Assembly: GCF_000426605.1 (NCBI RefSeq)
Contig: NZ_AUFR01000025.1
Coordinates: 1-44,621 of the forward strand
Reading direction: 5' to 3'
DNA: 44,621 nucleotides
Origin: Propionibacterium acidifaciens DSM 21887
Lineage (GTDB): Bacteria; Actinomycetota; Actinomycetes; Propionibacteriales; Propionibacteriaceae
How positions within the stretch are numbered: the stretch's first letter is position 1; every line of letters starts with the position of its first letter. Position numbers and translations under genes: made by a program. The notes below the pieces were generated by a model that saw only the letters and a list, made by a program, of their open reading frames with translations, was not told where the DNA came from and searched no databases. Positions 34,987-44,335 of the stretch are shown here, in pieces.

Positions 34987-35059
34987 TGCCCCCGACGAGA
35001 GTCGAACTCGTACTGGGGCGGGTTTAAGCCGCCTGCCTCTGCCATTGGGCTACGGGGGC
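34987..35059 (-). tRNA. tRNA with anticodon UAA (Leu codon UUA), short variable loop
   Basis: 73 nt on the minus strand. Acceptor stem GCCCCCG/CGGGGGC, D arm GCCC...GGC, anticodon arm GGCGG-CTTAAAC-CCGCC, five-base variable loop CCAGT, T arm ACGAG-TTCGACT-CTCGT and discriminator A. No CCA is encoded. The anticodon UAA reads leucine codon UUA, and the seven-base loop equals that of bldA tRNA. But leucine tRNAs normally have a long class II variable arm, which is absent here. The location after ppx in the eno block is one where other actinobacteria also carry a tRNA gene. The fold is clear; the charging identity is less certain. Confidence 0.85.
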
Positions 35060-35114
35060 CCGCGCCCAGACTACCGACCGGTGGCTCCTTCGGGGCCCTC
35101 GTCGGCGGGCCGGT

Positions 35115-36077
35115 TCAGCGGACGGCCGGCCCCCGGCCGTCCCCGTCCGAGAGCAGCCCGAGGGCCACGCCGTCGAGGATGTCGGCCTCCGAGGCGATGA
35201 GTTCGGCGGTCCCGACCCGCCGGACGACCTCGTCGACGATGAGGGCGCCGGCGCACAGCACCTCGGCCCGCTGCGGCTGCACCGGGCCCCAGCAGGTGAT
35301 GTCGGCGACCGTGCTCGTCAGCAGGCGCTCCGCGACACGGTGGACGGCGGCGGCGCCCATGGCGGCGCCGTGGACGCGGGCCCGGTCGTAGCGGCGCAGC
35401 CGCAGCGCGAGGGCCGTCATCGAGGTGACGGTGCCGGCGACGCCGATGAACGAGCCGATGCCGCCGAGATCGAGCCCGGCGCCGTCCAGCTGGTGGCGCA
35501 CGAGCTCGCGGGCCTCGCCGACCTCGCCGGCCGTCGGGGGGTCGCCGTGCAGGATGCGCTCGCGCAGGCGGCGCGAGCCGACGTCGATGCTGACGCCCCG
35601 CTCGACGGCCGTGACGCTGTCCTGGCAGCAGGCGGCCGTGCCGCGCACCAGCTCGGTGGAGCCGCCGCCGCTGTCCATGACGAGCACGGGGTTCCTCGGG
35701 CAGCGGATGCCGTTGACGGCCCCGGCGAAGCTCAGCTCGGACTCCTCGACGCCGCTGATCACCTCGGGCTCGATGCCCATGCGCGCGCGGACGCCGGCGA
35801 AGAACTCCTCGCGGTTGACGGCGTCGCGGGTGGCCGAGGTCGCGACGAAGCGGGTCCGGGAGCAGTCCAGGTCGGCGATGATCTCGGCGTACTGCTCGCA
35901 GGCCCGGAAGGCCCGTCGCAGGGCGTCGGGGGCGAAGCGCCCGGTGGCGTCCACGCCCTCGCCCAGGCCGACGAAGGTCAGCCTGCGGTCGAGCTCGCGC
36001 AGGAAGCCGTCGGCGTCGAGCGTCCCGACGAACAGGCGCAGGGTGTTGGTCCCGCAGTCGATGGCCGCGACCCTCAT
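35115..36077 (-). CDS. Ppx/GppA family phosphatase
   Basis: 320 residues. AAIDCGTNTLRLFVG (about 4-18) is the phosphate-1 loop, LVMDSGGGSTELVRG the second, and FIGVAGTVTSMTAL the adenosine-side motif of the ASKHA fold. Members hydrolyse polyphosphate or the pentaphosphate of pppGpp; this shorter form lacks the C-terminal HD domain of E. coli enzymes. Its ATG overlaps the DUF501 stop by four bases (ATGA), so translation is coupled. Confidence 0.92.
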   Translation of the reverse strand: MRVAAIDCGTNTLRLFVGTLDADGFLRELDRRLTFVGLGEGVDATGRFAPDALRRAFRACEQYAEIIADLDCSRTRFVATSATRDAVNREEFFAGVRARMGIEPEVISGVEESELSFAGAVNGIRCPRNPVLVMDSGGGSTELVRGTAACCQDSVTAVERGVSIDVGSRRLRERILHGDPPTAGEVGEARELVRHQLDGAGLDLGGIGSFIGVAGTVTSMTALALRLRRYDRARVHGAAMGAAAVHRVAERLLTSTVADITCWGPVQPQRAEVLCAGALIVDEVVRRVGTAELIASEADILDGVALGLLSDGDGRGPAVR

Positions 36078-36598
36078 GACGCCGCCTCCCCGGCGGGCGC
36101 GCCGTGTCGGGGGCAGGGCTCGTCCCAGAACGGGCCGAGCAGCTCCAGGGTCTCGTCGCCGAGGGGGTTGACGCCCGGGCCCGCCGCGAGGGCGTGGGCG
36201 AGGAGGGCGTGCAGGCACTTGACGCGCCGAGGCATGCCGCCGGCGCTGATGCCCTCGAGCTCGGGGACCTCGCCGTGGGCCCGACGGTCGGCCAGGTAGG
36301 ACTCGTGCGCGCGCCGGTGGGCGGCGGCGAGCTCCTCGTCCTGCCCGAGGCGGGCCGTCATCGAGGCCATGACGCCGTCGGCCTCCAGGCGCGAACAGCC
36401 GACGACGGCGCGCGGATCGGTGAGGTAGTAGAAGGTCGGGAAGGGCGAACCGCCGGGGAGCCGCGGTTCGGTCGCGATGACGCCCGGGCATCCGCACGGG
36501 CTGCGCCAAGCCACCGCCACGAGCCCCCTGGGGGCCCGGCCGAGTTGATCGGCGATGATCCTCAGATCCTCATCGCTGAGAGGTTCGGACTGACGCAC
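36074..36598 (-). CDS. DUF501 family protein
   Basis: 174 residues from GTG. SPCGCPGVIATEPRL, then FPTFYYLTDPRAVVGCSRLE and GGMPRRVKCLHALLAHALAAG are the conserved actinobacterial DUF501 blocks, with several Cys and His. Function is unknown, but the gene is almost always between ftsB and ppx in actinobacteria, as here. GGAAG lies about 12 nt upstream and AAGAAT 6 nt further down. The ATGA overlap with ppx places both in one message. Confidence 0.9.
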   Translation of the reverse strand: MRQSEPLSDEDLRIIADQLGRAPRGLVAVAWRSPCGCPGVIATEPRLPGGSPFPTFYYLTDPRAVVGCSRLEADGVMASMTARLGQDEELAAAHRRAHESYLADRRAHGEVPELEGISAGGMPRRVKCLHALLAHALAAGPGVNPLGDETLELLGPFWDEPCPRHGAPAGEAAS

Positions 36599-36640
36599 GA
36601 CACAATTCTTCCACGGGGCGGGTAACCCCCGCCCCGGCAG

Positions 36641-36894
36641 CGCCCCGCGCCGGGGCCGGCTCGGCGGACGCTTCGCGTCGTGAAGCAGACACCGCCCCGC
36701 GCCGGGAGGCCAGACCCGGCCTTCGCTGCGACCGCCGGTCCACGCGGCAGCGCCCCGCGCCCGGGAGGCCGGGAGCAGCCGCCGTGCCGATTGCCAGAGC
36801 CTCCGAACCACCGCCCCGCGCCCGGGAAACCTGGACGGTGACGGAGGCGCTCGCCCCGCGCCGCAGCTGCAGCACCCCGCGCCGGGAGACCGGG
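36641..36894 (+). repeat. degenerate GC-rich repeats between ftsB and DUF501
   Basis: Six copies of a core like CGCCCCGCGCCCGGGAGGCC start at about 36641, 36693, 36751, 36812, 36852 and 36873, spaced 52, 58, 61, 40 and 21 bp. Copies 1, 3 and 6 are preceded by CAG or CGGCAG and copies 2 and 4 by CAC. The core matches the four-copy set at 28321-28530. This fills the whole 296-bp gap between the two genes of a block that is tightly packed elsewhere. Confidence 0.75.
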
Positions 36895-37542
36895 TCAGCC
36901 GCCGGGGGTGGGCGCGGCGCCGGCCCCGTCCCCGGTGACGATCTGCCCGTCGTCGGCCGTCGAGGGCGCGCCGGTCGGCGTGTCGGCCTCGTCGACGGAG
37001 TTCCAGAGGCGCTCCCACCAGGGCTGGTCCTCGGTGGTCGAGGCGCCCGTGCGGTCGATGCTCGAGCCGCCGCCGTAGGGGCTGCCGTTCTCGTCGACGA
37101 CCTGGAAGCCGACCTCGCCGGGCAGCACCCAGCCGAGCCGGGCGCGGGCCTGGGCGCGCACATGGTCCGGGTCGGACCAGCGCTCCTGCTCGTCGAGCAG
37201 CTCGTCGATGTGCTCGTCGCTCGCGGCGATCTGGGCGCGGGCCTGCGCCATCTGCCGGCGCTGGTTCAGGTAGACCGTCAAGTTCGAGACGATCGGGACG
37301 ACGACCATCGCCCCCGCGAGCAGGACTGCGACGAGCCTCCTCGTGAGGTGGATGCCGCCGTGACTGTCCTCGGGCTCGACGACGCCGTCCTCGCCCGAAG
37401 TGGCCTGGGGCCCGGCCTGCACCTGGACGCGGTCCCGGTCGCGCGAGGCGCGCCGGGAGGTGCGCCGGGCGGTGCGACGCGCCGGGGTGTCGCCCGCCGT
37501 GGGACGCCCACTGGAGGGCTTGCCGGATCGTGGGGAAGCCAT
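36895..37542 (-). CDS. ftsB: FtsB/DivIC septum formation initiator
   Basis: 215 residues. A basic, Arg/Ser-rich cytosolic N terminus (1-65) precedes one membrane helix (LVAVLLAGAMVVVPIVSN, about 70-87) and the DivIC coiled coil (LNQRRQMAQARAQIAASDEH, then IDELLDEQERWSDPDHVRAQ). ARARLGWVLPGEVGFQVVDE is the conserved post-coil motif. FtsB bridges FtsL and FtsQ at the division site. TAGGAT is 6 nt before the ATG, so it is probably leaderless. The last 35 residues are low complexity. Confidence 0.92.
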   Translation of the reverse strand: MASPRSGKPSSGRPTAGDTPARRTARRTSRRASRDRDRVQVQAGPQATSGEDGVVEPEDSHGGIHLTRRLVAVLLAGAMVVVPIVSNLTVYLNQRRQMAQARAQIAASDEHIDELLDEQERWSDPDHVRAQARARLGWVLPGEVGFQVVDENGSPYGGGSSIDRTGASTTEDQPWWERLWNSVDEADTPTGAPSTADDGQIVTGDGAGAAPTPGG

Positions 37543-37766
37543 GTCGACATCCTAGTGCCCCGGCATCCCCGACCCGGCGCGCACGACGGCGCGCCCGCAG
37601 GGCCCCGAAGAGCACGCCGGAGCGCGGCGCCCGTCCCGAACGCCCACACCAAACCACCCGCGCACGATCCACGAGCAAACCCCACCAGCCGCATCACGGA
37701 GCACAGGCCGCATCACGGAGCACAGGACACACACCCGGACCGCACCCGAGCAGGCCCCCGGACACG
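37543..37766. other. spacer, G+T-rich on the minus strand, with 19-bp tandem repeat
   Basis: Between the eno stop (with its hairpin) and the ftsB start. The minus strand here is strongly G+T-rich, like the stretch after xseB. The 19-mer GCCGCATCACGGAGCACAG occurs twice without a gap at 37688-37706 and 37707-37725. The ftsB -10 (TAGGAT, 37554-37549 on the minus strand) is at its end. No gene is seen. Confidence 0.6.
37549..37554 (-). promoter_or_regulatory. probable -10 hexamer of leaderless ftsB
   Basis: TAGGAT on the minus strand, 6 nt before the ATG. ftsB would thus have its own promoter behind the eno terminator. Confidence 0.5.
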
Positions 37767-37803
37767 ACGGAGGGCGGCGCCCCGACGGGGCGCCGCCCTC
37801 CGT
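37767..37803 (-). terminator. eno terminator hairpin
   Basis: A perfect 17-bp stem (37767-37783 with 37787-37803) around GAC, 29 bp past the eno stop. It is followed by GC-rich DNA, so it is not a classical T-tailed terminator. Confidence 0.75.
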
Positions 37804-37831
37804 GCGATCGTCGGACGAGCTCAGCAGCCGT

Positions 37832-39671
<1,840 letters not shown>

Positions 39672-42101
39672 TTGTCTGGGCAAGCCGCTACCGCGGGCAG
39701 CAACCCCTTGGACTCGGCTCGGCGGAACGGCTCCCTGAGCATCACCTCCGCCATCACCGCACAGAAGATTCCGGACTGGCCCGAGACGGCTTTGACGGGT
39801 ACCTCCGAACCAGGACGGCGCGCCTACGTGGTGGGACTCCCCGAGGAGTGCAGTGCGACCCTCGTCCACCGCAGTGACGACCAGAGCGAGAGGACGGCTG
39901 CACCGGCTGACTCATGGCCCGCCCGCATCACGGAACTGGGTGTCACCGAGGTCTGCATCGATGACCACGGAATGTTCCGCGCAGAACCCGGGTTGGCATC
40001 GGACATCGAGAACCTGGTGCGCCACGGCATGCAGGTGGTGGTCACCGTGGCCGATACCATGGATGAGTTCGATCTCGTGACGCGTCTCAGTCACTTGGAA
40101 CCAAAACTGCTGACTCGGCGCGGAACGCCTCCTGACAGCCCGTGGCGCATCCTGCAGGAGCAGGCCGGCCACGCGCTGGACGCGCACCGGACAGTGATCA
40201 AGACGGTGTGCGGTTGTCACCCCGCCTTGGCGCAGCTGTTCCTGACCGCGCTGCGCCGCACCGGGGAGGACGATCCATTCCCTGCGTCAGCGATCATCGA
40301 GGCGCTGGCAGAAGCCGTCGCGTATGTCGTGAGGACCCAGTTCGCCCGGCCCCGGGATCAGGCGGTGTTCCTGCTGTGCCGTGCGCTGCGTGCATACCCG
40401 GCGACCACCCCGAAAGGCTGTCAGTACCTGGGGGCCGCGGGCTCACGCTCCATCCGTTCCATGGCGCAGGTCCTCTCGTCGGAGCCCGTGCCTGCGGAAG
40501 TGACCGTCGCCCTGTGGCAGCAGCTGCGCGTGCATCTCGACGCCTCGACCTTCGCCGTCGCCCAGCGTGCCCTCCTCGCGCTGCTCAGCAACAGCCCGCC
40601 CGGCGATGCGGACCATCTCGGGCCGCTCGAGCTGCTCGCCTCGGGCGAAAATCCTCGCGTGACCCACGAGGTGGCGGACCTGGTTCGGCGTGCGGCTGAC
40701 GCGGCCGGCACGGAGGGCAGAAGATGCATCGTGCAAGCCCTGCCAGAGCTCGCCGGCGACTCGTCAGCGGGCGAAGCGGCCGCCCGACTGGCCGTGGTCT
40801 GCGCCGACACCGATCTGGGAGCTCTCGGGGCGGCGCTGAGGGAGCTCGACGCCAGCGGAGCCGCACCCGACGCCGCGTGCACCGCGCTGTCCCCGCCGGT
40901 CGCGCTGGAGCATCCCGTCCTGGTCGCGCGCCTGGCCGAAAAAGTTCTGGACCGACTCGGCCGGGACGATCCCCGTGCCGTCACGGCGGCGCTCTCGTGG
41001 ATCATGACATCACCGACGACGACGTGCACCGAGCCCATGCAGCGCCTGCGCGTGCTGCGGCGCATCGTCGCCATGTCCCACGACGACGGCCCAACTGCTC
41101 CCGTCATCCGCGCAGGGGTGGCGAGTCTGCGCGCCTTCACCCGACGTTCTACGAGCCGCTATCTTCGGGGACTCGTCGCACGACAAGGACTGTCCTCAGG
41201 CGGACTGCCCCTCATCGCCTGCTGCCCGGCCGGGCCGACCACGTGCCTCAGTGATCGCGCTGATGATGCCGCAGTGTGGTGCTGGCGGGCCAGAGCCCTG
41301 GTCAGCCCTCACGGCGCCGATTACGCATGGACGCTCATCGTCCATTCCCTCATCGCCTTCCACCGGCAGGACACGGCGCTGGCCGGCGAGCTGCTGTCAC
41401 GCGCCGCCGAAGCAACCGCGGCCCTGCACGCCTCAGCCGTCACGCAGTTCTGCGGGCTCGCGATTCAGTATCTCGAGAAGGACTCCGCCGGCGCGGACCG
41501 GCACCCCGCGCCGGACGACGGGATCCATGTCATTCTCCACGTGTTCGCCACCCACTGCGCCGCGAACCTCGATCAATGGGGGAGCAGCGTCCAATCAGCC
41601 ATCGACAAATACTTCGCCGTCGGTCGTGCTCTTGCATCGGCCGAGCTCACGAATCCGTTGCTCCTGAACTGGAGGCAGCGGCTCCGAGTCATATTCGTCG
41701 CCTGTCATGAGGATGCGATGGCCGAGTGCCTGCAGAACGACATCCATGCTGCGCTGGAATCGTGGCGCACCGTGAACTCGTCCTCGGATGCCATCATCCC
41801 CCACGAGGACGACGGCACCGGCACGGATGACGGCGACGGATCATTGGCGCTCAGCACGAGTGAGTGGCGAGTCGTCGAGCGCGTCATCGCTGGATGCACC
41901 AATGCGCAGGCCGCCGAAGCGCTGTACCTGAGCAAGCGCACGGTGGACACTCACCTGCGAAACATCCATCGCCGTCTCGGGATCTCCAGTCGAACCGAAC
42001 TGATCAAGATCGTCGGGGCGAGCCGCCAGGAGCCTGCGCCCGCTCGACGACCGGATCAGGCCGACAGCGGGTCCGAGGAGGAGCGGAGCCGGAGGCGCTG
42101 A
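39672..42101 (+). CDS. large LuxR-family regulator with degenerate NTPase module
   Basis: 809 residues. The TTG at 39672 is chosen because GAGGAG lies 8 nt upstream; a GTG at 39663 lacks a ribosome site. The C terminus (about 727-785) is a LuxR helix-turn-helix: LSTSEWRVVERVIAGCTNAQ followed by AAEALYLSKRTVDTHLRNIH and RRLGISSRTEL. The long N-terminal part resembles a LAL/STAND regulator. YVVGLPEECSATLV (52-65) occupies the Walker A place but has Cys-Ser-Ala for Gly-Lys-Thr. VTEVCIDDHG (91-100) looks like Walker B. GCHPALAQLFLTALRR fits the later sensor region, and repeated helices follow. I infer a regulator that no longer binds ATP. It faces the ABC exporter genes across a strong hairpin. 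Confidence 0.8.
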   Translation: MSGQAATAGSNPLDSARRNGSLSITSAITAQKIPDWPETALTGTSEPGRRAYVVGLPEECSATLVHRSDDQSERTAAPADSWPARITELGVTEVCIDDHGMFRAEPGLASDIENLVRHGMQVVVTVADTMDEFDLVTRLSHLEPKLLTRRGTPPDSPWRILQEQAGHALDAHRTVIKTVCGCHPALAQLFLTALRRTGEDDPFPASAIIEALAEAVAYVVRTQFARPRDQAVFLLCRALRAYPATTPKGCQYLGAAGSRSIRSMAQVLSSEPVPAEVTVALWQQLRVHLDASTFAVAQRALLALLSNSPPGDADHLGPLELLASGENPRVTHEVADLVRRAADAAGTEGRRCIVQALPELAGDSSAGEAAARLAVVCADTDLGALGAALRELDASGAAPDAACTALSPPVALEHPVLVARLAEKVLDRLGRDDPRAVTAALSWIMTSPTTTCTEPMQRLRVLRRIVAMSHDDGPTAPVIRAGVASLRAFTRRSTSRYLRGLVARQGLSSGGLPLIACCPAGPTTCLSDRADDAAVWCWRARALVSPHGADYAWTLIVHSLIAFHRQDTALAGELLSRAAEATAALHASAVTQFCGLAIQYLEKDSAGADRHPAPDDGIHVILHVFATHCAANLDQWGSSVQSAIDKYFAVGRALASAELTNPLLLNWRQRLRVIFVACHEDAMAECLQNDIHAALESWRTVNSSSDAIIPHEDDGTGTDDGDGSLALSTSEWRVVERVIAGCTNAQAAEALYLSKRTVDTHLRNIHRRLGISSRTELIKIVGASRQEPAPARRPDQADSGSEEERSRRR

Positions 42102-42130
42102 CCGGCGGGCCGGGGACCCGGTCGCTCCCA

Positions 42131-42190
42131 AGCCACTCGAACAGGCCCGGTGGGGCGAGGAATTCCCCCACCGGGCCTGTTCGAGTGGCT
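42131..42190. terminator. 25-bp perfect hairpin between regulator and ABC exporter
   Basis: 42131-42155 pairs without mismatch with 42166-42190 around a 10-nt loop. It is the longest perfect stem in the window and lies between converging genes, so it should terminate both. Confidence 0.8.
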
Positions 42191-42215
42191 CCTGAGAAAC
42201 GGCCTCCACGAGGCC

Positions 42216-43070
42216 TCACTTCACACGCTGGCCCCGCCACCGGAAGGTGAGAACAACGAGGATGACGCCGCCCACGGTCCATGCCGCCAAGGCTCCGCAC
42301 ACCAAGCCCAGATTCCAGTTCCCACCCGGTTCAGCCGACGCCAGTGAGTCGGGCAGGAACACGAAACGCAAGCCCTTGGCCATCCACAGCAGGGGGAAGG
42401 CACTGGCCGTGCACCGCAGGACGGTCGGGATCATCATGAGAGGGAAGAACACCCCGGAGATGAACTGGAGAATCATGAACGGGGGCGTGGCGATGGCCGC
42501 TGCGGACCTGGCGTTGGGAATCAGCGCCGTGTACGCAATACCTGCCAAGGAGCAGGAGGTGACCCCGAGCATAACCACCCATGCAAAAGTCAACCAGCGT
42601 CCGGCATCGGATGGCATCGGCAATCCGTAGAGCACCATGCCCAGCACCACGAGGATGGCCGTCTCGATCAAGGTGGTGACGATCGTCTTCACCGTGATTC
42701 CGATGAAATACGCGGCTTTCGGCATCGGCGAGGCGGCCAGTCTTCGGATGAGGCCATTCTCACGGTCGAGACTGACGCTGATCGCCAAGGACTGGAAGCT
42801 GGTGCTCATCACGCCGGCTGCGATGATACCCGACACGAACAGCAGTCTGTAGTCGGTGTCGGTGCCCGGCAATTTGCCGGTGAACACCGCTCCGAACACG
42901 AGCAGCATCAGCACGGGGAGAGCCATGGTGAACACCAAGGACTGCCAGTTCCGGAAGAATGACCGCAGCTCGACCCGGGAACGCGCCAAGGCGCCCGGCA
43001 ATGTTCCGGGAAGCCCGGCCCGTGCGGCAGTGTCCTCATGGACCGTCATGATCTGCATCGCCTCGTTCAT
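42216..43070 (-). CDS. ABC-2 type exporter permease
   Basis: 284 residues with six membrane segments. LVFTMALPVLMLLVFGAVFT is the first; DRENGLIRRLAASPMPKAAY is the cytosolic loop, and PPFMILQFISGVFFPLMMIP the conserved ABC-2 segment. It pairs with the ATPase gene, whose stop overlaps this ATG by four bases (ATGA). In-frame ATG codons at 43058 and 43049 are alternative starts. Such pairs export antibiotics, lipids or peptides; the cargo is unknown. GC content is visibly lower than in the eno block. Confidence 0.9.
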   Translation of the reverse strand: MNEAMQIMTVHEDTAARAGLPGTLPGALARSRVELRSFFRNWQSLVFTMALPVLMLLVFGAVFTGKLPGTDTDYRLLFVSGIIAAGVMSTSFQSLAISVSLDRENGLIRRLAASPMPKAAYFIGITVKTIVTTLIETAILVVLGMVLYGLPMPSDAGRWLTFAWVVMLGVTSCSLAGIAYTALIPNARSAAAIATPPFMILQFISGVFFPLMMIPTVLRCTASAFPLLWMAKGLRFVFLPDSLASAEPGGNWNLGLVCGALAAWTVGGVILVVLTFRWRGQRVK

Positions 43071-43978
43071 CGGTGATCCTTCGTCTGTTCGACCATGTTC
43101 AGGTAGATCTGTTCAAGACTGGGCTGGCTGACCTGCAGGCCAGGGATCTCTGCAATGCCCTGCCGCTTGGCAGCGTCCAGTAACAGCCTCAACAATGCCG
43201 TTGGCTCATCGGTCGTGTACTCACAACGGTGAGGCTCGGACCCGAGTCCTTCCGCCAGGTCCGAGGGCACCTCGACAAGAGGATCAAGCGCGTAGGAGAC
43301 TCGGTACCGGCGGCCGGTCATTCTCGCCAGTTCGTCCAGAGTGCCCACATGGAGCATCCTGCCGTGCACGATGATGCCCGCCCGCTGGGCCAGCTCTTGG
43401 GCCTCGTCCAAGTAATGAGTGGTGAGCACCGTCGTCACGCCCTCGTGCGTGAGCAGACGCACGAGGTCCCAGGCCTCCCTGCGGGCCTCCGGATCGAGTC
43501 CTGTGGTCGGCTCGTCGAGGAAGACGAGCCTGGGTCTGCCGACAACGCCGACAGCCACATCGAGTCGACGGCGCTGGCCCCCCGACAACTTGTTGGTGAG
43601 TGTCGTGGTCTTGGCGCCGAGACCCACCATGTCGATGAGCTGCCCGGTGGGGAACGGGTCCGGGTAAAAAGCACTGAAATGATCAATGACCTCACGCACC
43701 GTGAGGTCCGCGTAACTCGCCGTCCCTTGGGGCACCACCCCGATCCGGGCCCGCCACTCGCGCTCGTCATGCTGCGGATCCTGCCCGAGCACGCTCACTG
43801 ACCCGCTGGTGCGGCGTTGCGCACCCGTGAGGATGTCGATGGTTGTCGTCTTACCGGCGCCATTCGGACCGAGGAAGGCGAACACCTCCCCACTCTCGAT
43901 CCGCAGGTCGAGGTCGTCGACGGCGACGAAATCACCGTAGACCTTCCGCAGCCCGCTGACGGTGATGGCACTCTGCAT
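43067..43978 (-). CDS. ABC exporter ATP-binding protein (DrrA-like)
   Basis: 303 residues starting MQSAITVSGLRKVYGDFVAV, with GAGGAG 8 nt upstream. Walker A GPNGAGKTTT, signature LSGGQRRRLDVAVGV, Walker B PRLVFLDEPTTGLDPEARRE and the switch His in LTTHYLDEAQ are all intact. After the nucleotide-binding domain a C-terminal domain of about 80 residues ends QPSLEQIYLNMVEQ, the GLE-like tail of DrrA-type exporters. It is the first gene of the pair and is probably controlled by the LuxR-type regulator nearby. Confidence 0.93.
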   Translation of the reverse strand: MQSAITVSGLRKVYGDFVAVDDLDLRIESGEVFAFLGPNGAGKTTTIDILTGAQRRTSGSVSVLGQDPQHDEREWRARIGVVPQGTASYADLTVREVIDHFSAFYPDPFPTGQLIDMVGLGAKTTTLTNKLSGGQRRRLDVAVGVVGRPRLVFLDEPTTGLDPEARREAWDLVRLLTHEGVTTVLTTHYLDEAQELAQRAGIIVHGRMLHVGTLDELARMTGRRYRVSYALDPLVEVPSDLAEGLGSEPHRCEYTTDEPTALLRLLLDAAKRQGIAEIPGLQVSQPSLEQIYLNMVEQTKDHR

Positions 43979-44335
43979 CACAAGCTCTCCTCTGCACCCG
44001 ACCATGTGTCGATGGGTGGCCGGGAAGGCGGCGACTCCCCGTCCACCCATCAGAGTATTTCAAGCTCGAGGCCCGGACTTCTCCAATGGTCGTCATGGGG
44101 AGCTACGCACTGCGCCGGCACGGATACGCATGCCTACGCAGCCAACCGTCCCGGAGCCCTCCGGGAACCCGCTCCCGGCGGCGACCCCGAAAACCATGCC
44201 GGATGCTGTTGTCGGGGGCCGAGGAGCCGGTGACACGGGCGGGCCGGGCCCCGAGATGCCCCGAGGGCCGCCGGGGCGGGCGGAAGAGCCTTCGGGAGGA
44301 TTCCGGAATCGACGGGCACGTCGGAGGATCCGCGG
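43979..44335. other. intergenic region exporter / mazG
   Basis: About 357 bp. The part next to the exporter is lower in GC and must hold its promoter. From about 44150 the composition returns to that of the core chromosome, so the right boundary of the insert is probably here. I see no gene, flanking repeat or tRNA. Confidence 0.45.
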
